A DNA stretch of 64,000 nucleotides from Phycisphaerae bacterium (GTDB lineage: Bacteria; Planctomycetota; Phycisphaerae; Phycisphaerales; UBA1924). The position numbers were made by a program, and so were the translations under genes. Shown piece by piece: positions 42,244-51,653 of this stretch. The DNA is taken from the NCBI GenBank assembly GCA_016873295.1, contig VGXM01000004.1:1-64000 (forward strand), in the 5' to 3' direction. Each line of letters begins with the position of its first letter. Within the stretch, counting starts at the first letter, position 1. The notes under the pieces are model-generated. The model was not told the DNA's origin. It saw only the letters and a list, made by a program, of their open reading frames with translations, and did not search any database.

Positions 42244-45200
42244 TCAATCGGCCAACGCCGCGGCCAGGATCTCGATCGGGTGCCGCGCGCGCACGCCCGT
42301 GCCATCCAGCACCTGGTGCCGGCACGACGCGCCCGGAGCCGCCACGGCCGCATCCCGCGCCGCGCGGATCGCCGGGAACAGACCGAGCCCGCCGATCTTC
42401 ATCGACAGATCGAAGCGGCGTTTGAGGAGCCCGAAGCTCCCCGCCATCCCGCAGCACCCCGAGTCCAGCACCGTCAGGCCCTCGCCGACCAGCCGTCGCA
42501 GCAGGGCCGCGCTGCTCTCGACGCCCCACAGCGCCTTCTGGTGGCAGTGCCCGTGGAGCACGATGCGCCCCGGCACCCTGTCGCGATCAACGATCGATTC
42601 CACCGCCCTCGGATGCTCTCCGGCGAATCGCTCGATGAACTCCTCCGGAAGGAAGGCCTTGTCGGCCAGCGCCCGGCGCGTGCCGATCGAGGCGCCAATC
42701 CGCAGCGACAGCCAGTCGTCCTTCAACGCCGAAAGGCACGACGGCTCGCAGACGACGATCGCTCGCACCCCAGCGTCGGCGACCACCGACTCCAGCCGCT
42801 CCAGCGTGCGCCCGGCCTCCTCGACCGCCCCGTCGAGAACGCCCATCGAGATCGCCGGTCGCTGGCAGCACCCCGCGTCGACCAGCCGCACGCCGTACCC
42901 CAGGGCCCGCAGCACCCGCGCCGTCGCCACCCCGATCGAGGGCTCCGAGTACGTCGTGAAGCAGTCGCCGAAGATCGCGACCTCGGGCGACCCCGCGGGC
43001 CCGCCCGGCAGCCCCTCGCGCCCGAGCAGCACGGGAAGGGGCGTCGCCGCCAGCGGCAACGATCGCCTCCGGTCGATCCCCGTCAGCCGCTCCATCAGCG
43101 CGCGCACCGGCCCGAACCTGTTGATCGCGTTCACCAGCCCGGGCGCCCACGACCCCGCCCTCGCCACCCCGCGAACCCGCGAGAAGAGCACCGCTTCGAG
43201 GGTCGGGCGCCCCCGCGACCGGTGCCCCTGGGCCAGGTACTCCGCCTTCAGGCGCGCGATGTCGACGTTGCTCGGGCACTCGCTCTTGCACGCCTTGCAC
43301 GACAGGCACAGGTCCAGCGTCGCGAGTGTCTCCGCGTCGTTCCAGGGGGCTGGGGCGCTCGGATCCCGCGATCCGCGGGCATTCGGGCCGGAGCCCGGCG
43401 CCCCGGGACCCGTGAACTGCCCCGTGATCGCCAGGCGCAGGGCGTTGCCCCGACCCCGCGCCGAGTGCCGCTCGTCGAGCGTCGCCATGTAGCTGGGGCA
43501 CATGGTGCCGCCCGACTTCTTGCGGCACACCCCCGCCCCGTTGCACATCTCCGCCGCGCCCCGCAGCCCGTGCTGGTCGCCGAAGTCGAAGGCGGTGTCC
43601 ACGCCCGGAGCGTCCACCGCGGGGCGGGCCGGGTCCGGCCTGACCCGCACCCGCTCCGTGATCGACCCGATCGGCCCGGGCCGCACGATGTTCCCCGGGT
43701 TGAACAGGTTGTGCGGGTCGAACAGCGCTTTGATGCGCCGGAACGCGTCCATGAGCTCGGGCCCGTAGAACCGCTCCAGCAGGGGCCCGCGCACGCGCCC
43801 GTCGCCGTGCTCGCCCGACATCACGCCGCCCAGCTCGCGGGCCAGGTCCGCCACCTCCACGGCGATCTCGCGCATCCGCCGCCGGTCGTCCTCGTCGCGC
43901 AGGTTCAGCAGCGGGCGCACGTGCAGCACGCCGACGGAGGCGTGCGCCCAGAACGAGGCCCGGGTTCCGTGCCGTTCGACGATCGCCCGGAATCGGCGCA
44001 CGAACTCGCCCAGTCGCTCCACGGGCACCGCGTTGTCCTCCACGAAGGTGACCGGCTTGCGGTCCCCCGGCACGCCGTGGAGCAGCGGCTCGCCCGCCTT
44101 GCGCAGCTTCCACGCCGCCAGCATCGCCTCGGCGCCGGTGTATTCGCGCACCGGCGCGCTCCCGGCCGCCCCCCGCAGGGCCGCGAACCCCTCTGCGAGC
44201 GGGAGCCCCCCGGCGACCTCCGAGTACTCGACGTACAGCACCGCCGCGGGCGTCCGCCCCGCGCTCGCGGGCAGCAGGTCGACGTAGCGCCGGTACTCGG
44301 CGTTGGCGCGGGCCAACCCGATGATCATGTCGTCGAGCAGTTCCACCGCCGAAGGGCCCGTGCCCAGGATGGGCCCGACCATCCCGATCGCGTCGTCCAG
44401 GGACCCGAACCCGATCACCGCCAGCCCGCGCGCGCGCGGGCGCGGATGCAGCCTCAGCGTCGCCCCCAGCGTCAGGGCCAGCGTCCCCTCGCTCCCGCAC
44501 ACCAGGTGGGCCAGGTTCAGGTTGTCCAGCGGCCCACGCTCGAACGGCGCGCGCGCCTGCGCGAGCATGAGGTCGAGGTTGTACCCGGCGTTGCGCCGGA
44601 TGGTCCTGGGGAACCGCCGGTCGATCAGCCCGGCGTGCTCGCGCACCACCCGGGCCACGCCCTCGCCGAGCGCGCCGACCCGCGGATCCCGCCCCGCCGC
44701 CCCGCGCTCGAGCATCACGCGCGATCCGTCGCCCAGGCACGCGTCCACGCCGATCAGGCTCTCGGACGTGCGCCCGTACACGATCGAGCGCCCGCCCGCG
44801 GCGTTGTTGCCGATGCACCCCCCCACCGTCGCGTGCCGGCTGGTCGCCGGGTCGGGCGCGAAGAACAGGCCCGTGCGCGCCAGTTCGTCGTTGAGGTCGT
44901 CGACCGTGATCCCGGGCTCGACGCGGCACCACCCCTCGCCGACCTCCAGCAGGCGCCGGCAGTTGGGGGAGAGGTCGAGCACGACGGCCGAACCGGTGCA
45001 CTGCCCGGCGAGGCTGGTCCCCCCGCCCCGCGGCAGGATGGGCACCCCCCGCGCCAGGCAGAACCTCGCGGCCTCGGCGGCGTCGTCGACGTCCGCCGGG
45101 ATGACCACGCCCACGGGCTCGACCTGGTAGAGCGACGCATCGGTCGCGTAGAGCATGCGGTTGTGCGCATCGAAACGCACCTCGCCGCGCACGGCGTTGG

Positions 45201-45282
45201 CAAGGTCGCGGGCCAGGGCGCGGCGGAGTTGGTCGCCCATGACGCCCGTCGCCGCGGGCCCCTCGATGACCGGTACGCGCAT
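42244..45282 (-). CDS. fused FAD-linked oxidase / Fe-S oxidoreductase (D-2-hydroxyacid dehydrogenase, YdiJ-like)
   Basis: 1012 residues, as in YdiJ-type fusions. The FAD-binding PCMH part has VGVVIPADVDDAAEAARF, LPRGGGTSLAGQ and SRHATVGGCIGNNAAGG. The FAD-oxidase C domain follows, with SVGVLHVRPLLNLRDEDD. The ferredoxin-like Fe-S region has MCNGAGVCRKKSGGTMCPSY and CLSCKACKSECP. The C-terminal CCG-type domain includes HGHCHQKALWG and DSGCCGMAGSFG. The family oxidises D-lactate, D-2-hydroxyglutarate or glycolate and passes electrons to the quinone pool at the membrane. A Gly/Pro/Ser-rich insertion interrupts the Fe-S region (about 43345-43420). ATG 45240 is an alternative start. Confidence 0.88.
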   Translation of the reverse strand: MRVPVIEGPAATGVMGDQLRRALARDLANAVRGEVRFDAHNRMLYATDASLYQVEPVGVVIPADVDDAAEAARFCLARGVPILPRGGGTSLAGQCTGSAVVLDLSPNCRRLLEVGEGWCRVEPGITVDDLNDELARTGLFFAPDPATSRHATVGGCIGNNAAGGRSIVYGRTSESLIGVDACLGDGSRVMLERGAAGRDPRVGALGEGVARVVREHAGLIDRRFPRTIRRNAGYNLDLMLAQARAPFERGPLDNLNLAHLVCGSEGTLALTLGATLRLHPRPRARGLAVIGFGSLDDAIGMVGPILGTGPSAVELLDDMIIGLARANAEYRRYVDLLPASAGRTPAAVLYVEYSEVAGGLPLAEGFAALRGAAGSAPVREYTGAEAMLAAWKLRKAGEPLLHGVPGDRKPVTFVEDNAVPVERLGEFVRRFRAIVERHGTRASFWAHASVGVLHVRPLLNLRDEDDRRRMREIAVEVADLARELGGVMSGEHGDGRVRGPLLERFYGPELMDAFRRIKALFDPHNLFNPGNIVRPGPIGSITERVRVRPDPARPAVDAPGVDTAFDFGDQHGLRGAAEMCNGAGVCRKKSGGTMCPSYMATLDERHSARGRGNALRLAITGQFTGPGAPGSGPNARGSRDPSAPAPWNDAETLATLDLCLSCKACKSECPSNVDIARLKAEYLAQGHRSRGRPTLEAVLFSRVRGVARAGSWAPGLVNAINRFGPVRALMERLTGIDRRRSLPLAATPLPVLLGREGLPGGPAGSPEVAIFGDCFTTYSEPSIGVATARVLRALGYGVRLVDAGCCQRPAISMGVLDGAVEEAGRTLERLESVVADAGVRAIVVCEPSCLSALKDDWLSLRIGASIGTRRALADKAFLPEEFIERFAGEHPRAVESIVDRDRVPGRIVLHGHCHQKALWGVESSAALLRRLVGEGLTVLDSGCCGMAGSFGLLKRRFDLSMKIGGLGLFPAIRAARDAAVAAPGASCRHQVLDGTGVRARHPIEILAAALAD

Positions 45283-45433
45283 CGCGCAACTCTAGCCGCG
45301 GGCGGGATTGTCACGGCTCGGTCACGCCGCGCACGGGCCCGGCGGATGTGGGATGATTGGGCGGAACCCGCGGCCCGCGGCGTCCGTCCAAGACGGTCGC
45401 GGCCCGCTGAGCCGCCAATCCCGGAGGTCGACC

Positions 45434-47587
45434 ATGAGCCGCTTACCCGTCCGCACGCGCCTCGCCGCCCTTGTCCTCCTCGCCGGCGTCCCCGTCGCCG
45501 CGCTGGCCCAGGCCCCCGGCGCCACGCCCCGCGCCGCCGGCGCCGACGCCGCCGACGCCGCCGACGAGCTCCCCATCCGCAGGATCACGCTCTACCGCTC
45601 CGGCGTCGGCGGCTTCGAGCGTCGCGGCGTCGTCGGCGCCGACGCCCGCATCCAGCTCCGCGTGCGCACCGAGCAGGTCAACGACATCCTCAAGTCCATG
45701 GTCGTCCTCGACCTCTCGGGCCAGGGACGCATCGACAACGTCGCCTACGGCTCCAAGGAGCCCCTCGCCCGCCGGCTCGCGAGTTTCGGCATCGACCTCT
45801 CCGACGAGCCCGCCCTGGGCACCATCCTCGCGCGCCTCCGCGGCACGCCCGTCACCATGACCATGCAGGGCGGCATCACCATCACCGGGCAGATCATCGG
45901 CGGCGAAGTCCGCATGCAGGCCCAGGGCACCGCCCAGCAACTCGTCGGCGTCCCCTACCTCTCCCTCCTCACGCCCACCGGCATCCAGACCCTCAACCTC
46001 CTCGACGCCCGCGCCATCCGAATCGACGACCCCGCCCTCAAGACCGAACTCGAGATGGCCCTGGCCGCACTCGCCGAGCACCGCGCCGACCGCACCAAGG
46101 CCGTCGAGATCGTCACCAGCGGGCCCCCAGGACGCGAGATCCACGTCGGCTACATCCACGAGATGCCCGTCTGGAAGGTCAGTTACCGCCTCGTCCTTCC
46201 CGACACCGGACCCTCCCCGCGCGGCGCGGCGGCCTCCGTCCAGGGATGGGCCATCGTCGAGAACACGACCGACGGCGACTGGAACGACGTCAGGTTGTCG
46301 CTGGTCTCGGGCCGGCCCGTCAGTTTCACCATGGACCTCTACCAGCCCCTCTACATCGAGCGCCCCGACCTGCCCGTCCCCCAGGTCGCCGCCGCTCTGC
46401 CCCGCCTCTACGAGCTGAGCGCCGGGGAGAGGCCGATGGACGCGATGGCCGACGCGCGGGCCCGGTTCGCCGCGCGCCGATCCGAGTCGGTCGCGGGACG
46501 GCCCGCGGCACCTGCTGCAGCCGAGGCTCGCGCGTTCGAGCTCGGCAAGGCGCTGCAATCCGCCGACCGCATGCTCGGGGCGGAGGAGATGACGGAGTTC
46601 GCCGCCCGGGCCGCGGCCCTGGCCCAGGAATCCGGCGAGGTCTTCCAGTACGAGATCGACGCCCCCGTCACCATCGAGCGCCAACGCTCCGCCATGCTGC
46701 CCATCATCAACCAGGGCGTCGCCGCGCGACGCGTCTCCATCTACAGCCGATCCGAGGGCGGGCAGCACCCGATGCGCGGCGTGGACCTCACCAACACCAC
46801 CTCCCTCCAGCTCCTCCCCGGGCCCGTCGCCGTCTACGACGGCGCCGTCTACGCGGGCGACGCCCAGATCGGGCACGTCTCGCCCAACGACTCGCGCCTG
46901 CTGTCGTACGCCGTGGACCTCGAAACCGCGGTCCTCCTCAAGGACGAGTCGAGCGTCAACGTGCAGCGGCTGCGGATCGTGAGCGGCGTGCTGCTTCAGA
47001 CGCAGCAGTACCGGCGGACGGTGACCTACGAGTTCACGAGCAAGGACGCGGCCCGCGGACGGACCCTCGTGATCGAGCACCCGCGCGACACCTCGATGAC
47101 GCTGGTCAAGCCCGAGAAGCCCGCCCAGGAGACGCCCGCCAACTACCGCTTCGAGCTTCTCCTGGAACCGGGCCAGACCGCGTCGCTGCCCGTGATCGAG
47201 GAGAGGACCGACCGCGTCTCCCTCGGGCTGCTGGACTTCGACCACCCCACGCTGCTCCGCTATCAGAAGGAGGGCAAGGCGTCCGAGGCCGTGCTCAAGG
47301 CGTTCCAGGACGGGCAGCAGCGCCGGGCGGCGATCGCCGACGCCGAGCGGCGCCTGGCCGACCTGGAGCGCGAGCAGGCCTCCATCAGCGAGGACCAGAA
47401 CCGCATCCGCTCCAACATGGCCTCGATCGACCGCACCAGCCAGCTCTACACGCGCTACATGCAGAAGCTGACGGAGCAGGAAACGCGCCTGGAGGAGCTG
47501 ATCGGCAAGATCCGCGAGGGACGCGACGAGGTGGCCCGCCTCAAGCAGGCGCTCGCCGACTTTGTCTCCAGGCTGACCGTCGAGTAG
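45434..47587 (+). CDS. secreted DUF4139-like protein with C-terminal coiled coil
   Basis: 717 residues from ATG 45434, with GGAGG 7 nt upstream. A signal peptide (about 1-26, ending AALAQ) is followed by IRRITLYRSGVGGFERRGVV and VWKVSYRLVLPD, WAIVENTTDGDWNDVRLSLV, patterns of DUF4139 (mucoidy-inhibitor-like) proteins. The last 110 residues or so form a charged coiled coil (ADAERRLADLEREQASISED; YTRYMQKLTEQETRLEELIG). Probably periplasmic or outer-membrane associated; biochemical role unknown. Its TAG stop lies inside the left end of repeat locus D. Confidence 0.75.
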   Translation: MSRLPVRTRLAALVLLAGVPVAALAQAPGATPRAAGADAADAADELPIRRITLYRSGVGGFERRGVVGADARIQLRVRTEQVNDILKSMVVLDLSGQGRIDNVAYGSKEPLARRLASFGIDLSDEPALGTILARLRGTPVTMTMQGGITITGQIIGGEVRMQAQGTAQQLVGVPYLSLLTPTGIQTLNLLDARAIRIDDPALKTELEMALAALAEHRADRTKAVEIVTSGPPGREIHVGYIHEMPVWKVSYRLVLPDTGPSPRGAAASVQGWAIVENTTDGDWNDVRLSLVSGRPVSFTMDLYQPLYIERPDLPVPQVAAALPRLYELSAGERPMDAMADARARFAARRSESVAGRPAAPAAAEARAFELGKALQSADRMLGAEEMTEFAARAAALAQESGEVFQYEIDAPVTIERQRSAMLPIINQGVAARRVSIYSRSEGGQHPMRGVDLTNTTSLQLLPGPVAVYDGAVYAGDAQIGHVSPNDSRLLSYAVDLETAVLLKDESSVNVQRLRIVSGVLLQTQQYRRTVTYEFTSKDAARGRTLVIEHPRDTSMTLVKPEKPAQETPANYRFELLLEPGQTASLPVIEERTDRVSLGLLDFDHPTLLRYQKEGKASEAVLKAFQDGQQRRAAIADAERRLADLEREQASISEDQNRIRSNMASIDRTSQLYTRYMQKLTEQETRLEELIGKIREGRDEVARLKQALADFVSRLTVE

Positions 47588-47735
47588 TGGCGCGGGTCGG
47601 AAGCCCGCGGACGGATGCGCTGCGGGTGCCACGGGTCGTCGGGCGCTCCGCCCGTGACCCGTGCCGCTGTTCGAGGCCGGTCCGGACGCCGGCACGCGCG
47701 ACCGCCGGGCGGATCGCCCGCGGCGCCCGCCGCTA
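47585..47735 (-). repeat. palindromic repeat, locus D, one truncated unit in reverse orientation
   Basis: About 150 bp. It starts TAGTGGCGCGGGTCGGAAG, where TAG is the stop of the DUF4139-like gene. Hairpin 2 comes first, then the second spacer type reversed, then hairpin 1 (GGGCGGATCGCCCG core), so the element is inverted relative to loci A-C. The far end is missing and the next bases, CTA at 47733-47735, are the stop of the minus-strand GATase gene. More diverged than other copies. Confidence 0.75.
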
Positions 47736-48473
47736 CGCCGTCAGCTTCTCGTGGAACGGGAAGCACAGCGTCGCGAGGTTGACGCAGAGGCGGTCGGAGA
47801 GTCGGGCGTAGTCGGCGTAGTGGGTGTCGGCCTGCTGGCGCACGGCCTCGGCGGCCACGCCCGCGGCCGCGAGCATCTCGGGGGCCTCGCCCAGCAGGTC
47901 GTCCAGCATGGGGCGGTCGCACTCGAAGTGGAACAGGAACCCGAAGGTCCGCAGCCCCGCGCGGAAGGCCTGCACCGGCGTGGCCCTGTTCCCGGCGAGC
48001 GTCACGGCCCCGGGCGGCAACTGCTTGACCTCCTGACCGCAGCAGAAGAGCTGCGGGCTCCGCCACCGGATTCCCGCCAGCACCGGCTCGGTCTGCCCCG
48101 CCGGCGTGAGCGAACACTCCGCGAAGCCGACGAGCGCCCTCTCCCGCTGGCCGACCTGGCCTCCCAGGGCGTGGGCGATCATCTGGGCCCCGAGGCAGAT
48201 GCCGATCACCGGCAGTTCCAGGGCGTGCGCCCGCCGGACGTAGTCCAGTTCCTGCCGCATCCACGGGTAGCGATCGGCGTCGGTCACGTTCTGGGGGCCG
48301 CCCAGGACCAGCACGCCCTGCACGCTCTCCAGGTCGATGGGCACGGGCCGCCCACCCTCCTCCTCCGAGAGGTTCGGCGTGCGCACGTCGAGCTTGAACC
48401 CGTGGTCCCGGAGCGTGTGCCCGACGCGGCCGGGCCGGCCCGTTCCCCAGTGCTGAAAGACGATGATCGCCAT
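47733..48473 (-). CDS. class I glutamine amidotransferase-like protein (GMP-synthase type)
   Basis: 246 residues. The catalytic triad is visible: C93 in VIGICLGAQMIAHALGG, H182 and E184 in FLFHFECD. The start MAIIVFQHWGTG and VLVLGGPQNVTD fit the stand-alone GATase1 group annotated as GMP-synthase-like, several of which hydrolyse gamma-glutamyl compounds instead. It lacks the synthetase domain of GuaA. Its stop abuts repeat locus D. Confidence 0.85.
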   Translation of the reverse strand: MAIIVFQHWGTGRPGRVGHTLRDHGFKLDVRTPNLSEEEGGRPVPIDLESVQGVLVLGGPQNVTDADRYPWMRQELDYVRRAHALELPVIGICLGAQMIAHALGGQVGQRERALVGFAECSLTPAGQTEPVLAGIRWRSPQLFCCGQEVKQLPPGAVTLAGNRATPVQAFRAGLRTFGFLFHFECDRPMLDDLLGEAPEMLAAAGVAAEAVRQQADTHYADYARLSDRLCVNLATLCFPFHEKLTA

Positions 48474-48545
48474 GGCGGACGGAGGATAGGGACGGAGGCG
48501 CCGTGGTGGCGACGCCACGGACTCCCCTCGCCGCGCCACGATCGT

Positions 48546-48635
48546 GTGCCACGACCGTGCCGCCCCGGGCACCGCCGTGCGCCCGATCGCAGTCCCACGC
48601 GCACGACCGTTGGCCGAGCCGAACAGTCGTGGCAC
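48546..48635. other. inverted repeat in the gap after the PfkB kinase gene
   Basis: GTGCCACGAC (48546-48555) and GTCGTGGCAC (48626-48635) are perfect 10-bp arms 70 bp apart, just downstream of the PfkB stop (48645). A smaller CCGTGG/CCACGG pair lies at 48501-48520. The arms contain GTGCCACG, also present in the 192-bp repeats, but the rest does not match. Possible terminator or remnant. Confidence 0.35.
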
Positions 48636-48644
48636 GTGCCCGGC

Positions 48645-49562
48645 TCAGCGCAGGCGCATCATCTCGGCGAAGGTGCGGAATCGGGCGTCGAGCTCCTCGC
48701 GTGTCAGGCGGGCCAGGCCGTCGAGGCTGAAGGCCTCGATGGTGAAGCTGGCGGCGACGGTGCCGTGGGCCAGGGCGCGCCGGACGGTCTCGAAGGAGCC
48801 GATGTCGTTGCCCGCCGCGGCCGCCAGGTGCCCCATGAGCCCGCCCGCGAAGCTATCGCCCGCGCCGGTGGGGTCGACGACCTCTTCGACGGGGTAGGCG
48901 GGCATGGCGGCCAGCCCGTCGCGGTGGGCCATGATGCAGCCGTGCTCGCCCTTCTTGACGACCACGAAGCGGGGGCCCAGGTCGAGCAGGCGCCGGGCCG
49001 CGGAGACGGTGTTGGCGCGCCCGGTCAGCAGCTCCGCCTCGTCGAAGTTGAGCACCAGCCCGTCGACCTTCTTCAGCAGGGCCCCGAGCGGCTCGCGCGC
49101 GGTCTTGATCCACAGGTCCATCGTGTCGGCGACCGCCAGCGTCCGCCCCGGGAACTGTTCGAGCAACTCCAGCTGCACCGCGGGGTGCGTGTTGGCCAGG
49201 AAGACCGTGCGCGAGTCCTTGAACCGATCCGGCACCTTGGGCGGCGGCTCGGCGAGCACGCCCAGCTCCGTGTACAGCGTCTCGCGCGAGTTCATGCCCC
49301 CCAGGTACTTCCCACCCCAGGCGAAGGTCTTGGAGGCCGGGCGGACCTCGAGCCCCGTGCGGTCGACGTTCGCGAAGCGTTCGAGCACGGCCCGGTGGCT
49401 GTCCGGCCAGTCCCCCCCCACCGCCGCGACCAGGCGCACGGGGCCGTAGAACGACGCCGCCGCCGCGAAGTACGTGCAACTCCCTCCCAGGACGCCCTCG
49501 GCGTGCCCCTGCGGCGTGTAGATCGAGTCGATCCCGATGGTGCCGGTCACGATCAGTGACAT
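48645..49562 (-). CDS. PfkB-family carbohydrate/nucleoside kinase
   Basis: 305 residues. The C-terminal PfkB motif is VVDPTGAGDSFAGGLMGHLA with catalytic base D236. Other marks are an N-terminal GGSCTYFAAAASFYGPVRLV and the ATP site VVKKGEHGCI. Family members phosphorylate ribose, adenosine, fructose 1-phosphate and similar substrates; the N-terminal substrate region does not identify one. It starts at ATG 49562, 20 bp after the glnS stop, so the two may be co-transcribed. Confidence 0.88.
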   Translation of the reverse strand: MSLIVTGTIGIDSIYTPQGHAEGVLGGSCTYFAAAASFYGPVRLVAAVGGDWPDSHRAVLERFANVDRTGLEVRPASKTFAWGGKYLGGMNSRETLYTELGVLAEPPPKVPDRFKDSRTVFLANTHPAVQLELLEQFPGRTLAVADTMDLWIKTAREPLGALLKKVDGLVLNFDEAELLTGRANTVSAARRLLDLGPRFVVVKKGEHGCIMAHRDGLAAMPAYPVEEVVDPTGAGDSFAGGLMGHLAAAAGNDIGSFETVRRALAHGTVAASFTIEAFSLDGLARLTREELDARFRTFAEMMRLR

Positions 49563-49582
49563 GCCCGCTCCATTGCTGCGCC

Positions 49583-51568
49583 CTACGCCTTGCCCGATTC
49601 CCTGGCCCACGTGTCCTTGAGCGTCACCGTGCGGTTCAGAACCAGCATGCCCGCCTGGCCCGTGCCGCCGAACTCCGGGCCCGAGTCCGGGTCCACGCAG
49701 AAGTACCCGAGGCGCTCGAACTGCACGCGGTCCGGCTCCGGGCACGTGATCGGCCCCTTGGCCGCCGGCGAGTCGGCCCCCGACGAGCAGTGCACCGTCT
49801 CCATCGGCGTCCGCGTGCGCACCTTCGCGTTCTTGACAAGCCAGGGATCGACCAGGGCCTCGACCTCCTCGAGCGAGCGGGGGTTCAGGTCGTCCAGGGC
49901 GTTGCCCGTGCGCTTGCCGGGCTCCTCGGCGGTGAAGAGGCGGTCGAAGAGGCGCACACGGGCCCGGGCGGCGTGGGCGGCGCTCACCCAGTGGATCGTC
50001 CCCTGCACCTTGCGCACGGGCTTGCCGTCCGGCCCCAGCGGGATGTCCCCGCCCCGGGTCGCCGGGTCGTGGGTGCAGCGCACAAGGACGACGCTGCCGG
50101 CGGCGTCCTTCTCCACGCCCACGCACTTGATGATGTACGCCCAGCGGAGGCGGACCTCCTGCCCGGGGGCCAGGCGGAAGAACTTCCTGGGCGGGTTCTC
50201 CATGAAGTCGTCCTGCTCGATGAACAGCTCGCGCCCGAACGGGACCTTGCGCTTGCCGGCCGACGGGTCCTCGGGATTGATCACAAAGTCGAGCTCGTCG
50301 GTCTTGCCCTCGGACCAGTTGTCGATGACGACCTTGAGCGGGCGGAGGACGCCCATGACCCGGGGGGCGGACCTGTTGAGCGTGTGCCGCACCGCGTTCT
50401 CCAGCCTCCCCACGTCGATCAGGCTGTCGGCCTTGGTCACGCCCACGCCGAGGCAGAAGTCGCGGAGGCTCTCGGCGGGGTAGCCGCGCCGGCGCATCCC
50501 CGCGATGGTGGGCATGCGCGGATCGTCCCACCCCTTGACCGTGCCGTCCTGCACGAGCTTGAGCAGGTTGCGCTTGCTCATGACCGTGTAGGTGGGGATG
50601 AGCTTGGCGAACTCGATCTGCTGGGCGTGGTGGATGGCGGGCCCGAACTCGCCCTTGGCGCTCCCCTGGCTGTGAAGCCCGGCCCCGGGGCCCGAGCCCT
50701 TCGCCCCGCCGCGGGCCTCGTTGATGGCGTCGATGAACCAGTCGTAGAGGGGGCGGTGGTCCTCGAACTCGAGGGTGCAGATGGAGTGCGTGATCTCTTC
50801 GAGCGAGTCCTCAAGCCCGTGGGCCCAATCGTACATGGGATAGATGCACCACTTGCCCCCTGCGTGGGGATGCGCCTGGTGGAGGATGCGGTACATCACC
50901 GGGTCGCGGAGATTGAAGTTGGGGCTGCCCAGGTCGATCCGGGCGCGGACGGTCATGCTCCCATCCGGGTGTTTGCCGTCGCGCATCTCCTCGAGGAGCC
51001 GCAGGCTGTCCTCGGCGGGGCGGTCGCGGAAGGGGCTGGTGGCGGGGACGCCGGGCTTGCCGCGGCGCTGGCTGACCTCGTCGGCGGTGAGCCCGCAGAC
51101 GTAGGCCTTGCCCTTGCGGATCAGCTCGCGGGTCCACTCGTACATGCGCTCGAAGTAGTCGCTGGAGTAATAGAGCCCGCCGCCGAAGGGCCCGGACCAG
51201 TCGGCCCCGAGCCAAAGGACGTCGCGGAGGATGGCCTGGATGTACTCGCGTTCCTCCTTGGCGGGGTTGGTGTCGTCGAAGCGCAGGTTGAACTTGCCGC
51301 CGTAGGCCCGGGCCAGCCCGAAGTTGAGGCAGATGCTCTTGGCGTGCCCGACGTGGAGGTAGCCGTTGGGCTCGGGGGGGAAGCGCGTGTGGACGCGGGG
51401 CTTCCCGATCCGGGCCTCGGTCGCGGCGTGGGCGTCGGGGTTCGAGGCGTCCTGCCCGCTGGCCGCGTCTTGACGGGTCCACGCCCCCCACTTCCCCGAG
51501 GCGTTGTCGCCCTCGATGACGTGCTCGATGAAGTTGAGGCTGCGGGGCGCTGGCTCGGCGTGCGACAT
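49583..51568 (-). CDS. glnS: glutaminyl-tRNA synthetase
   Basis: 661 residues, longer than the E. coli enzyme (554). The class I HIGH motif is H72VGH in PPEPNGYLHVGHAKS and the KMSKS-like motif is V-M-S-K-R (about 329-333). LRFDDTNPAKEEREYIQAIL is typical of GlnRS. It charges tRNA-Gln directly. Two additions are visible: an extra segment before HIGH (about residues 27-55) and a Gly/Ser-rich insertion (about 287-310) between the acceptor-binding region and KMSKS. ATG 51568 has a -10-like TACGAT on the minus strand at 51598-51593, giving a short leader. Confidence 0.93.
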   Translation of the reverse strand: MSHAEPAPRSLNFIEHVIEGDNASGKWGAWTRQDAASGQDASNPDAHAATEARIGKPRVHTRFPPEPNGYLHVGHAKSICLNFGLARAYGGKFNLRFDDTNPAKEEREYIQAILRDVLWLGADWSGPFGGGLYYSSDYFERMYEWTRELIRKGKAYVCGLTADEVSQRRGKPGVPATSPFRDRPAEDSLRLLEEMRDGKHPDGSMTVRARIDLGSPNFNLRDPVMYRILHQAHPHAGGKWCIYPMYDWAHGLEDSLEEITHSICTLEFEDHRPLYDWFIDAINEARGGAKGSGPGAGLHSQGSAKGEFGPAIHHAQQIEFAKLIPTYTVMSKRNLLKLVQDGTVKGWDDPRMPTIAGMRRRGYPAESLRDFCLGVGVTKADSLIDVGRLENAVRHTLNRSAPRVMGVLRPLKVVIDNWSEGKTDELDFVINPEDPSAGKRKVPFGRELFIEQDDFMENPPRKFFRLAPGQEVRLRWAYIIKCVGVEKDAAGSVVLVRCTHDPATRGGDIPLGPDGKPVRKVQGTIHWVSAAHAARARVRLFDRLFTAEEPGKRTGNALDDLNPRSLEEVEALVDPWLVKNAKVRTRTPMETVHCSSGADSPAAKGPITCPEPDRVQFERLGYFCVDPDSGPEFGGTGQAGMLVLNRTVTLKDTWARESGKA

Positions 51569-51653
51569 CGCGACGGGCTCCGTGGGAGGCCCATCGTAGA
51601 ACCGGCGCGACTTGGGGCGCGACTCCACGGCGTCGGCCGACGACCGCCGGGCG

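Noticed and set aside
42280-47811. Plus-strand open frame of 1843 codons opposite the FAD/Fe-S oxidase and across the DUF4139-like gene
   Set aside because: Arg/Pro/His-rich composition typical of an antisense shadow in high-GC DNA; the genes on the two strands there have clear domains.
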